Shown here: positions 1 to 11,328 of the stretch, piece by piece | How positions within the stretch are numbered: the stretch's first letter is position 1 | Layout: every line of letters begins with the position of its first letter | NCBI GenBank assembly: GCA_001247695.2 | Contig: LGRX02025816.1 | Span: 1 to 64,000 of the forward strand | Reading direction: 5' to 3' | Length of the DNA: 64,000 bases | DNA from: Cymbomonas tetramitiformis | Lineage: Eukaryota > Chlorophyta > Pyramimonadophyceae > Pyramimonadales > Pyramimonadaceae | The notes under the pieces: model-generated | The model's input: only the letters and a program-made list of their open reading frames with translations | The model's database searches: none | What the model was told of the DNA's origin: nothing | Position numbers and translations under genes: made by a program

Positions 1-70
1 GCGGAATCATGCGTGTGAATACAGGTATCCGCCTACATACGGTTTATTTACATATATATTACATCGTGTA

Positions 71-3000
71 TCATCCGCAATCATCTGAATCAGATGAGCT
101 ACTACTGTCATCCTCGCTACTACTGTTACCATCGAGTTCACGGAAGAAATCCGCCTTGCGATCCAACACAACTTGCAAGCAATCAGTTCGTCGTCGAATG
201 GCCAAAGGGACAACATTTCCTTTGAACCGGGCAAGCCAAGCCGGCATGAAAGGAACATCCTGAATTACCACTTGATTCTCAATGCTGTTTGCGCGAACGA
301 ATGGCTGAGACACGTCCCATGGCATGTCTTTGCGCAGGTAAATGTTCTTGCTGATGTCGTCCGCAAGCGCAGCCGCCTTTGGGTACCAACGGGCCTTCAA
401 CAGAAAGATCTCGTGACCGGGAAGGTCAAGCTTGACAATCTTCATGATTTCCCCATACCTATCTTCAACGTCATCGTCCGGTATCTCGCCTGTAAGAAGT
501 TGGGCTTGAGTTGGCACTCCCGGAGTTCGAAAGATGCTCTTGAAATACCGTTGACAGCTCTTCAAACCAATGTCGCTGTCGTGCACTCGGAAATCTTCAC
601 GCCCGATCTTGATGCTAGGATACTCCGTCCACGGGGCGATGCCGGCTAAGGCGAAGGCCTGCTCCTCCTCGGTGAAAGGCTGAATCTGCAAAGTTGTTGG
701 GCACCTCCGCCACGTGTCCGGTTGTAGAAACACCGGAACCACGTCATTCGTCATCGGCCTTCGACGACCCGCCCGTCGGTTGCGACGATTCCGTTGCAGA
801 GCGTTCCTGCATTCGCAAGGTACACACGGGTGGACTCAGTGTTCCGTACGTTGTCATACGGTGGCCGTACGCCGTCCATACGCCATCCACATGGCATTTG
901 CACAATTTACAGACACGCATATGAGTTGGTACCTGTTGAATAAGGCGAGTCTGTCGAAATTTTTGCACAGAATGTCGTACTCGGGGAACTCGGTACGAAG
1001 ATAAACTTGAATCTTTTCCCTGTCATCTGTTGCGATTGACGCCGCGCAAGTGAATTAGTTGTCTCACAAGAAGACTGAAGAGAGAAAAAACGGACAATAG
1101 TGAAAACCTATCCGTGCGTACGGCCAGGTATTCCACACGTGTGGGCGGCGTCGTCCGCACGGAAGGCCCTTCGTCCACGCGCTTGGACAAGTGCTATTGA
1201 TCAAACGGACAATAGTAAAGTACTGTCCGTGCGTATGGATCGTTGTCCACGCGTGTGAACAACTACGTGCAAACGTACTTACAAAGCATCCACACGCATG
1301 GACAGACTGACATGCATGGTACACATAATACTTATGGATGTGCTCACCAGCGGATGGCCGCACAGTGCTTGATTTTGTTGTAAAGATGTTCTGCTTTGCA
1401 GGAGGTCGATAATGCGGAGCTCGACCAATTCGATGCATCTGCTTGATGCCCGCAACCATGGAAACCGTTCGCCGCAACTCCACTCCTTTCATCATGCTGG
1501 CGACTGGTTGTGAGCGGGTCTTGATGGACAGCTTCAACAACCCGAAATAGTCTTCGAAGACATACATCCAGATTTCCCGTGCAGGGCCGTTGTCCTTCAG
1601 CTGGTCGACAATGTGCACGAGAAGATGCGACATAATCACCAACGCCTCAGGGGAGTTGTTCCGCTCCATCTCATCTCTCAACTTCATGACTCGGCTCTGC
1701 AGCTTGTTCATTTCCTGAAAGGCAAAATGAGAGGCAACCTTAATCTCGAACCGGGACATGACAGGTGTGAATACTGGAGGAACACCCGGATGGACAACGA
1801 CTTCATACGTCGTCCGTGCGGCGTCCGTACGGTGTCCACACCGAAGCACACGTGGATTAGGCTAATTAACGTACCTCTGGATCAATTGAGGGGGCGGTTA
1901 ATTCTCGAACCACCACCGCAAATTCGCCGACGAACTTCGCGTATTGTGGACGGAGAACTTGCCCGTCAGCATTTTGCCAGGATGCAATAACGCCCAGTAT
2001 CCCAGAAGTGAGGGATACCACCAGCTCCGCGGCCTTCATCTTCCGCACCTTATTCGGGCTGTTGTACTTCTCCTGCAAAAGTTTCTTAGGTAGAGGTCCC
2101 ATATTTGTCGGGAGCTTCAAACTTCGTACCCACTTGATTGCACCGGTCTTTGCGATCGGTGACAGTCCCCACGGTGATGGTTTGTCTGCGAAGAATTTAC
2201 ATTGTTAGGCATACAGTGGAGGGTCCATACGTCGTCCGAACGGTGGCATAGGACGTCCGTCCGGACGGAACAAGGTGTCCCCCCGTATGGAACAGCAGAA
2301 ACTCGCAAACGACCTACCAGCTTACCTGCCAGTCGCTTCGCAGCAGATCTTCGATCGTTTACATTTCTGGGTGGGGGTGCGATAACCCACGATCGATGGA
2401 CCTTCATCTTTCGCGCATAGTTGCGTGTGTTCGGTCCCCAACCATCACCAAAAATCACGCAGTGGACGCCGTGAATCAGGTTGTACAAGATGTGCATCAA
2501 GTCGAGAAGGTAGTCTTTTACAACGTCAAAATCAGGAATGATTGACATCGGGCATGGTTCCTTGACCCCGCTCTGCTTCATGAATTCCTCGATGATTGAT
2601 TTAGGCACTCGTCCCTCTCTGATCATCTTGGCGTGGAGCTGTTGGGTTTCGCGGACTTCGGTGTTGGTGCGAAGAGGAATTGATTCACCTGCTCAATGCC
2701 GGCGGAGAAAATCAACACAACACGCTTAGACGGTGAATCACGCGTACGGATGACATATGGTTCCGTCGTCCACGCGTATGGACGCCGGTATCCACTAGCC
2801 CGAACAGGGTGTTCTTTAACACATAATGTAAGCTAAAAATCCACGAGCTGTCCGTGGGGTGTCCACACGGTGGGCACACGTACAGCCGAAGAAGGAAAGG
2901 GGACAAACGAAGGGGTCATGCGTTTACCTGGTTGCAGTCCTTGGTGTAGTGAGGAATATATGATTTTCGTTAGACGAGATGTAGATTTCTCAGTACCCCG

Positions 3001-4694
3001 TATCCAGCATCTTAGGCAACCTAAGTACGAATTAGCTCCCAATCGTCTCGCTGCGTCGCTCAAGCCAACGTAGTCTTCGAGCACTTTGTACAGCACGAGC
3101 TTGAACGTGAAAACCGTGTTGGTAATCACATCGAACATGCGTACGCCGATAGTCAGTCTGTTAACCTCCAAGGTGAACATGTCGTAGAACTTGCTGCTGA
3201 CTTTCGGTTTTCCATCCCAGATTCCCCAAGTCATCACGTATTCTCGTTTGCAGCGAATTTCTCCTTGGAAATTGACAATCGTAAAACACAGCGGAGTCAC
3301 CGTGCGTATGCCGTCGTTGAAGGATTGGACGCCATCCGCACACGCCATGATGGCAATGTTCCTCGGGTCTTTAAAGACGTCCCACTTGTTGCGAACGAAG
3401 TTGAGAAATCCTGGCGAGTCTGCACGAGCATTGGGAAACGATACATGAGAATTCCTTACACTAACTGTCCACACGGGTGGATAACTAAGTACACACGTAC
3501 GGACGACGAGCGAACGAATTGTCCATACGGTGTTCACACTCATGGACAGGTTTGCACGAGCTCTGGGAAATGGCACCTAAGATTTCCGCAATTAAACAGT
3601 TCACACGAGTGGATAACGACGTCCGTGCGTACGGACGGCGTACGTATTTACCATCCATATGGTGTTCACCTACATGGACGAGTTTGCACGAGCAGTGGGA
3701 AATACGACATACGAATTCCGCACTTGCTTCGTCCACACGGGTGGACGATGCTAATCGTACCCACGGACGATGTACAGTCCTTACGTCCATGCGGTGTACA
3801 CAGTCACGGATTGAAATTTCGGAGTAAACTCACCCAGTATACCATGTACCTCCGCTCGGGGGTCTTTGTCCAACATGCCTTCTTTCCACCACGTACGCGC
3901 TAGCATGGCTAACTCCGGCGTCAGGAAGAATACGGTGAACAGCGTTTCGAGCGGCCACCATCGAAAAATACAGCGAGCTCGACCAGGAATGTATACCCCC
4001 TTCACCGTCTTTCCGTCCTCGTATCTCGGTTCCAGGCATTTCGGACACTTGTCGCGGTTGGCGTGCTCGTCCTGAAAGAATTCGGAGCACTCGGGGCAAA
4101 CGTCCACTTCGTTGTATCCCTTGAACATCTCCTTCCACTTCTGCAATACTTGTGCATAGGTAGATGGAACCTCTGCGATGTGAGTATGTGCACTATCGGC
4201 TACTTTGTCGACGTAGTGAACACGCAGAATGTTCAGAATCGCATCGAAGTAGGCCTGCGAGCTGTTGTGGTGGTTGTGGGAGACGAGAAGATCCAACACG
4301 AAATTGTTCGCCACAACGTCAGCGGACGCTTGGACGTTTTCTAGACTTTCCTGCGCACACAAACACACACACACACACACACATCCTCAAAGAAGGCATG
4401 AATGTGATGAATGCTGATGAATTGCTGACTTAGCTGATAAGGAAGACCTACCTCTGCGCTTGGGTCCTCTTGAGGTCCCAAGAAGAGCCGATTGAATTTT
4501 TTGATCGTCGCATCTGCTGCCTCGTGGATGGCAACATCTTCTGGGAATTCCTCCTCCTCACTATGTTCATCTTGTTGTCGCTCTGGTGACGGCGATCGAT
4601 CACCATAAAGTCCATTGGCACGCACGTGTCGGAGAGTTTGCTTACTGGATAACCACCTTTCACCATTGCATTGAACGCAGGGACAAAATGGCAT
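71..4694 (-). CDS. TNP2-like transposase of element 1, copy A (8 exons)
   Basis: DDE transposase of the EnSpm/CACTA (Transposase_21/TNP2) type, expected to bind element ends and cut the DNA. Exons by comparison with copy B: 4694-4452, 4350-3834, 3419-2928, 2688-2326, 2185-1875, 1714-1348, 1026-933, 806-71. Visible landmarks are an N-terminal Cys pair (CPCVQC), an acidic stretch, a CPEC...CPKC zinc-binding segment in exon 2, ACADG in exon 3, LDLMH in exon 4 and WMYVFE in exon 6; the last three probably supply the D, D and E. The C-terminus is Ser/Asp-rich. I saw no frameshift; exon 7 lacks one Asp codon found in copy B, giving about 1040 residues. Introns 2-7 are packed with the element's CGTATGGAC-type motif, while intron 1 holds a CA/TG microsatellite. 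Exon limits are read by eye. Confidence 0.85.
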
Positions 4695-6110
4695 CTTTGG
4701 TCGTCCGTGCGTCGTACGTACGGCGTTCGTACGCTAGGCTTAGGTTTCCAGCGTATGGACAACGGTGTTCATACGTTCCATGTCACATCTGCGCGAATGC
4801 ACCGACACTTACGTCAAGGTTGTAAACTCGTGGTCCACACGTTAGATTAAGGATGGACGCTATGTGTTGTCCGTGTGGATTCCGCAAGCATTCTAGTCCA
4901 TGAGAGCGGTTGTCCACACGCGTGGAAACGTCAGTTAGCTGTCCATGTGGGGTTCGTACGAATTTTCGTATGAATAAGCACATTTCCACACGTGGGCATG
5001 TCCCATGGACGGTCTGTCCATATGGTTGGAAAAATCAGCACATTTTGAACAGTCCGCATGGATGGATAGGAAAAGCACACGCTGAATTACGAGTTTTCGT
5101 ACGACTTTATAGTGTTTGTACGCTTTTTGTTGAAAAATGTCCACACGCGTGGAAACGTCAGTTAGCAGTCCATACGCTGTCCATCCGAGTTAGCCTTGAC
5201 TGTCCGTATGATTCATGTCCCATGGACGGCCTTTTTCAGACCGTTCATATGACATGAAACTGGACCTCATGGAAAATAAAAACATACAAACCGTATGGAC
5301 AGCGTACGGCCAGCACATTTTACCACACGGTGGACACTTGGGTAGAAATACTTAGCGAAAAAATGGCAAAAAAAAAAATCCCTTAAAAAGGCCGATGGAG
5401 GGCTAAAATCGGAGCGGGGGGACAAAAAAAAAAATTAAGCGGGAGGGGGGTTAGACGCCCTCTCGCTGCTTGCGATTTACCCCAGAACAGGCACTCAGTG
5501 GGATTGTTTCCCAGCGGACAGTGCAATCGACGGTCCAGATGAACCCCCCAGTCTTAATCGGACGGTCTCCATGAGTTACCGAAACTTAAAATGGCATGGA
5601 GGCGTGGGTGGGCACCCACGACGCCCCTTGTGGACTAGCGGCGTCGTCGGCGGCAATCGCCTCATATCGCTAGACCACAAGGGGTATCGTGGATGCCCAT
5701 GCCTCCAAGGGGATTCGAACCCCTCACCCTCGCGTGTAACGCGTTCGGCTTACCAACATTTGACCACTCGGCCAAGCACCCACGATGATGGAAACCCGTT
5801 GCACGGCAAAACTTATATTCATAAAACCGCGTTTCCCTACAGAGAGGACTCTGATACCAATTTGAAAAAGAAAAAAGAAATTGAGACATGCATGTTCAAA
5901 ATCGCCCATGGACGACGCTGTCTCATACACCAGCTCAACGGTCATACGTTCGGACGCCCGTACTGTACGGATGAACGCCACGAAGGCAGCGCTGTCCACG
6001 CCCGTGAAGACCGTTTTCATGCCATCGCCGCCAAAAGTAAGCCAAATACAAACGCCCACAGTCCTCCAGCAAACGAACCTCCTCGCTTTTTTGTTTCGTA
6101 AGTTCCCAAC
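4695..6110. promoter_or_regulatory. Divergent intergenic region of element 1 copy A
   Basis: The transposase (minus) and the second gene (plus) start on either side, so this 1.4 kb must hold both promoters. The transposase-proximal half carries many copies of the element motif (GTCCAYACG and its complement, often as near-palindromes such as GTCCACACGCGTGGA). The middle has two A-runs near 5370 and 5430, a hairpin, a degenerate tRNA-like sequence and a retrotransposon primer-site-like 12-mer at 5849-5860. No TATA box stands out. Confidence 0.55.
5700..5782 (-). other. Degenerate tRNA-like sequence with pol III A and B boxes (copy A)
   Basis: On the minus strand TGGCCGAGTGG (5774-5764) matches the A box and GGTTCGAATCC (5721-5711) is a perfect B box. 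The T arm is a complete 5-bp stem with a 7-nt loop, and CGCG-TTACA-CGCG looks like a long variable arm, as in serine or leucine tRNAs. The acceptor stem does not pair, so this is not a working tRNA. It could be the head of a tRNA-derived SINE or a co-opted internal pol III promoter. The same sequence is at 44171-44253 in copy B. Confidence 0.6.
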
Positions 6111-8389
6111 ATGACCAGATTGCGAGTTCAGCCCGGAAGACAACGCACACAGAAACCAAAATCACCACCCCCCGCCCCCACTTCCACGACACCGACCCGT
6201 CGCCAAACCAACTTGGTCGAGGCGACCGGGTCAAACTCCGCGATGCAGCAAATGATGCAGCAAATGCAGAGCATGCAGCAGCAAATGCTGATGTTTGCAG
6301 GGGCTGCCGGGGCAGGGGGTGCAGCGCAACCCGCAGAGGCTGCGCAGGCCGCAAATACAGAGCGGTTGGTGTTGGACCCGGGCGCCCAAGTTTTAAACGA
6401 CATGAAGGAAGACGCCCGGGAGATAATCGACGACGGGCATGGAACAGGCAAGCTGCCCCCTGGGACGGTCGCCGTCATCGGGGTGGCCGTGCACAACAAG
6501 ATATCCAAGCATATCCAGTCCCGACACCCGCAGGTGCCCCTGCGCATGGTCAAAACATACGTCACCAACCGGTTGAGTTATTTAAAAAATAACTCGGATG
6601 GGCCCGGTCGCTGGAAATTTAAGGTCACCCAGGACTTCCCCGACGGGTTTCACATCCGGTACAAGGGTCCAGCGGCCGGGTACAAGGTGTACGGGCACAG
6701 GGATATGCCGCCCCCGGAGGAGACAGATGCGTGCCTGCAGGTGGCTCTGGCAGTGGCTGCTGGGAACCCACTCACCGAAGGCAAGCACTTTGAGATCTTC
6801 AAAGCGCTTGGTGCCCAAGCCCCTGAAGCCCCTGAAAAGAAACCGAAGGTAACTTTTGTGCTCTTCCGCATGTAAACTGCGGTGTCCACTCGCTGTCCAA
6901 CGGTGTCCAGGCGCGTGGTTATGTGAACCCTTTTTCAACTTGTGCCGCTTGATTGTTTCCACGCTTATGAACCACGTAGTTTGCACGTTGTCCACAGGGG
7001 TGTACGTTTTGGCTAGTGAGCGCCAGTTCTTAACTGTTTTTCTTATATGTTTCCACGCGTGTGTCGCCCGTACGAACGACTTAGTCCATACGTCGTCCCC
7101 ACGGTGTCCAGGTGGAAGCGCCCCAACAGACGGTCTCCGAAGGGTCGGCGCCGCAGGCAGACGAGCACTCCCCCAACCTGGAGGGCCCCTTGGCTGTCGG
7201 GGACCAGGTTGACGTGTTTGCCACCGCCCAGGCGGACGTGGGTCGTATCGGTGACGGTTACGACACCGGCAAGGCCACCAAAACTGGCCTTTCCAACCTC
7301 GTCATCGGTCGGGCAACCGTCGCCGCCATCGGGCCGGGGAAATCCTTAAACGAGAAGCCGATGCTTTTGCCCAGGGATACCTACGAGCTGTACGTGGAGT
7401 TTGTGGTGCACCTCCCAGAGAAGGGGGACGTTTACCCCGTGGAGAGGATGTTATCCCACCACATGTCCATGGTGGATGAGCTCGTGAGTGCCGAGCAACT
7501 CCGCACCGGGACGGCTAATAAAACGATGGAGATGCTGGAGCACAACCTCCAGTCAGTTATAGTAAGAAAAAATGTTATCTGGCAAGTCCTCCCTCCCTCC
7601 CTGCCTTCCCCTGCAACGTTCACATTTTTACCTTTTGCACTTACGCCAACGTCCATGTGTACATGTGTGCGTGGTGTTGTTTCGCTGTCCATACGCGTGG
7701 ACACCATTTATTGTGCCGTCCATACGGGTGGAAGGCGGTGTACATATGTAAGGACGCCGTCTAACAAGTGGTTTATGTACGCAGGATACACAAGGCCTAC
7801 TTGAGGCACGCCAACACGGACAAGCTGTATCCCGAGAGGATGACAGGGAGAAAACTGGCCGGCCTGAAGTTGGAGCCTGCTGAGGTATCGGAACGGGACC
7901 GTGGATATCCCCCCGTCACGGTGTGTTTGCTTGTATTGTTCTAGTTGCATTTAGCTTGTCATTTGTTGTCTTTGCTCTTAATGCACTTACTTAGGTTGCA
8001 TTCACTTGCAGTGTCATACGAGAGGAACGAGCCGTCACTGGTTTCAGGACGTGCGGGGGTGTCAGAAGGAAGAGATGCACGATGCGGATGTTGAGGAGGA
8101 AAAGGGTAACGCGGACGATGATGAGGATGATGATGATGGGACGGTTGTTGAGGCTGTCGAGGATGAGGCTGTCGCTGCTAATGAAGAAGAGGAAGGAGAG
8201 GCTGTGGACGATGAGGAGGCGTCCGAGGAGGAGAAGAAGGAGGAGGAGGAGGAGGAGGAGGAGAAGAAGGAGGGGGGCGGTTCCAAGAACGAGGCTGCCA
8301 AAAAGTCACCTCTTAGATTTAAAAAGAAAAAGAATGCACTTGCACCTGCCAAAGAAGACCAGAGGCCAGGAAAGAAGCCGAGAAGCTAG
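6111..8389 (+). CDS. Second gene of element 1, copy A (unrecognised, possible TnpA-like role)
   Basis: Function not recognised. Proposed exons are 6111-6848, 7112-7551, 7785-7920 and 8012-8389, joined in frame by GT-AG introns (exon 2 uses donor GTCAGT), giving about 560 residues. The start is the first ATG after the T-rich stretch. Seen in the protein: a Pro/Thr/Arg-rich basic N-terminus, a Met/Gln-rich probable coiled coil (around residues 43-65), an Ala/Gly stretch, a folded-looking middle with strong G/C third-position bias, and a C-terminus with a long Glu/Asp run followed by a Lys/Arg-rich tail. It is divergent from the transposase. Maize Spm encodes TnpA beside TnpD, and by analogy this could bind the subterminal motif; that is inference. 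The intron before exon 2 carries element motifs. Confidence 0.7.
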
Positions 8390-8399
8390 GCTAGAATAG

Positions 8400-9494
8400 C
8401 ACAATATTTTGTAAACATTTTGTATATACGTGTACCATTCGTGAATGTCCTGCAGTGTCCTGCTCTGTCGTGCTGACAAATCTTACGTCTTTCCATACGG
8501 TGTTCACACGTACGGACGTCTTGTTCATACGTGTGGATGGGATCGTCCATACGCATGGATAAGTATTATCACAAGCTATCCACACGTACGGACACCGATG
8601 TCCATACGCGTGGATATGTAAAATATACTAAGTAAATAAGTTTCCATCCGCACGGACAGCGACGTTCATCCGGATAAGGACGTCGTCCACACGTACGGAC
8701 GCACGTGTCCATACGTCTGGACTATCTATATTCGACTGTCCACTTGGTGTCCTTGCGGTATCCGCACGTGCGGTTACGATGTCCATGCGTCGTCCATACG
8801 CTTTCTTTATGGGCGTCCATATGCCCTCCGCACGCGCGTTTACGATGTCCATGCGTCGTCCATATGCTGTCCTTACGGTATTACATACGGTGTCCGCATG
8901 TGCGATTATGATGTCCATACGCTGTCCTTACGGCTATCCATACGTTGTCCGCACGTCTGGTTATGATGTCCATGCGACGTACATACGTTGTCCTTATGGG
9001 AGTCCATATGCCGTCCGCGCGCACGTTTACGATGTCCATACGCCGTCCATACGCCGTCCTTGCGGGATTATATACGGTGTCCGCACGTGCGATTACGATT
9101 TTCATGCGCTGTCCATACGATGTCCTTACGGTTGTCCATACGTTGTCCGCACGTCCGGTTACGGTGTCCATACGCTATCCATACGGGTTTCCATACGGTG
9201 TCCCTGCGCTGTCGTGCGGGTGATTAGTGCCTCTGTCCACGCGTATGGACACCATGTGGACATGTTTTCTGTCCATACGGTGTCCATATGGTGGTCCATA
9301 CGGTGTCCATATGAAATCCTTACGATGTCCATGGGACATTTTCATATGGACACCACAATTACGCGTCGTCCGTATGGTTCTTACATATTCATCAAGGTTT
9401 CGCCAGAAATCTGCTCAGACCGTCCATACGGTTGTCCATATGGGTCCTTACGATATCCATACGCTGTCCATATGCAAATCCACACGGATGAATG
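8400..9494. repeat. Right subterminal motif array of element 1, copy A
   Basis: About 1.1 kb of CGTATGGAC/GTCCATACG variants (CGTGTGGAC, CGCGTGGAC, CGTAAGGAC) spaced roughly every 15-30 bp in both orientations, ending at the TIR. EnSpm elements carry subterminal repeats bound by their own protein, and this array fits that role. Reading frames across it are by-products of the repeat. Confidence 0.85.
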
Positions 9495-9512
9495 GGCCAA
9501 TAATTTGTAGGG
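9495..9512 (-). repeat. Terminal inverted repeat, right end of copy A
   Basis: GGCCAATAATTTGTAGGG, the inverse of the left TIR of copy B. The next base starts a clean 305-bp satellite unit, so the boundary is exact. Confidence 0.93.
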
Positions 9513-11320
9513 AACACGAAGGTGCGAACCGGTTGGCACGGCATGCCCGTATCTCCATGAAAGATGTATGCCTGCACGCTCCGTCGGAAGTCGTTCCGAA
9601 GACGTCCCGAGCGTCTTCTGCGCATCTTCCGGGCTCATTTCGGTCAGGCTTATTCCCGGCGGATGCGTGTGACATGCTTGCGCAGGCGGATGAAAGGCCC
9701 CGTAGCACACCGCAACATGCCTCCCACGCCCGTCGAGTTGGCGGGTGAGACGCAAGAAGATGACGGGGCCGCCGTTGGTACCACGTCCAACCGTGACCCC
9801 CTCCCCCCGGAGAGGCCAACACGAAGGTGCGAACCGGTTGGCACGGCATGCCCGTATCTCCATGAAAGATGTATGCCTGCACGCTCCGTCGGAAGTCGTT
9901 CCGAAGACGTCCCGAGCGTCTTCTGCGCATCTTCCGGGCTCATTCCGGTCAAGCTTATTCCCGGCGGATCCGTGTGACATGCTTGCGCAGGCGGATGAAA
10001 GGCCCCGTAGCACACCGCAACATGCCTCCCACACCCGTCGAGTTGGCGGGTGAGACGCAAGAAGATGACGGGGCCGCCGTTGGTATCACGTCCAACCGTG
10101 ACCCCCTCCCCCCGGAGAGGCCAACACGAAGGTGCGAACCGGTTGGCACGGCATGCCCGTATCTCCATGAAAGATGTATGCCTGCACGCTCCGTCGGAAG
10201 TCGTTCCGAAGACGTCCCGAGCGTCTTCCGCGCATCTTCCGGACTCATTCCGGTCAAGCTTATTCCCGGCGGATGCGTGTGACATGCTTGCGCAGGCGGA
10301 TGAAAGGCCCCGTAGCACACCGCAACATGCCTCCCACACCCGTCGAGTTGGCGGGTGAGACGCAAGAAGATGACGGGGCCGCCGTTGGTACCACGTCCAA
10401 CCGTGACCCCCTCCCCCCGGAGAGGCCAACACGAAGGTGCGAACCGGTTGGCACGGCATGCCCGTATCTCCATGAAAGATGTATGCCTGCAAGCTCCGTC
10501 GGAAGTCGTTCCGAAGACGTCCCGAGCGTCTTCCGCGCATCTTCCGGGCTCATTCCGGTCAAGCTTGTTCCCGGCGGATGCGTGTGACATGCTTGCGCAG
10601 GCGGATGAAAGGCCCCGTAGCACACCGCAACATGCCTCCCACACCCGTCGGGTTGGCGGGTGAGACGCAAGAAGATGACGGGGCCGCCGTTGGTACCACG
10701 TCCAACCGTGACCCCCTCCCCCCGGAGAGGCCAACACGAAGGTGCGAACCGGTTGGCACGGCATGCCCGTATCTCCATGAAAGATGTATGCCCGCACGCT
10801 CCGTCGGAAGTCGTTCCGAAGACGTCCCGAGCGTCTTCTGCGCATCTTCCGGGCTCATTCCGGTCAAGCTTATTCCCGGCGGATGCGTGTGACATGCTTG
10901 CGCAGGCGGATGAAAGGCCCCGCAGCACACCGCAACATGCCTCCCACGCCCGTCGAGTTGGCGGGTGAGACGCAAGAAGATGACGGGGCCGCCGTTGGTA
11001 TCACGTCCAACCGTGACCCCCTCCCCCCGGAGAGGCCAACACGAAGGTGCGAATCGGTTGGCACGGCATGCCCGTATCTCCATGAAAGATGTATGCCTGC
11101 ACGCTCCGTCGGAAGTCGTTCCGAAGACGTCCCGAGCGTCTTCTGCGCATCTTCCGGGCTCATTCCGGTCAAGCTTATTCCCGGCGGATCCGTGTGACAT
11201 GCTTGCACAGGCGGATGAAAGGCCCCGTAGCACACCGCAACATGCCTCCCACGCCCGTCGAGTTGGCGGGTGAGACGCAAGAAGATGACGGGGCCGCCGT
11301 TGGTACCACGTCCAACCGCG
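9513..11320 (+). repeat. 305-bp tandem array, six units, 5' of element 2 transposase
   Basis: Units start at 9513, 9818, 10123, 10428, 10733 and 11038, each 305 bp and differing by only a few bases; the last is slightly short. Every unit contains element-2 motif variants (GAAGACGT, CGTCTTC, CATCTTCCGG). The array ends about 10 bp before the transposase ATG, so it occupies the promoter/5' leader position. Open frames of 102, 137 and 296 codons recur at the 305-bp period and are not considered genes. Confidence 0.93.
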
Positions 11321-11328
11321 GGCCCGGG

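Larger units (their letters stand above)
1..9512 (-). mobile_element. EnSpm/CACTA-like element 1, copy A (left part outside window)
   Basis: Cut-and-paste DNA transposon of the CMC/EnSpm type. It carries a TNP2-like transposase on the minus strand and a second gene on the plus strand, and ends at the right with an 18-bp terminal inverted repeat ending GTAGGG. It is nearly identical, in reverse orientation, to the complete copy B at 40425-51021; position x in A pairs with about 49937-49953 minus x. Differences I saw are single bases and small indels: 3 bp in transposase exon 7, one A in intron 6, a CA-repeat unit in intron 1, 14 bp between the two genes and 2 bp in the second gene. Copy A sits in the 305-bp array. 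The flank after the TIR is AAC, so a 3-bp AAC duplication is predicted beyond the left edge. About 1 kb of its left end is outside the window. Confidence 0.92.

Noticed and set aside
4340..4385. CA/TG repeat as a regulatory Z-DNA site
   Set aside because: It sits in intron 1 and differs by one repeat unit between copies; an ordinary microsatellite.
8062..8352. Serine-rich frame antisense to the second gene of element 1
   Set aside because: It is the complement of the Glu-rich coding run.
8628..9510. Long Arg/Ser/Pro-rich open frames in the subterminal arrays (also 40427-41309)
   Set aside because: Produced by the short motif CGTATGGAC and its variants; same composition in several frames and no start context.
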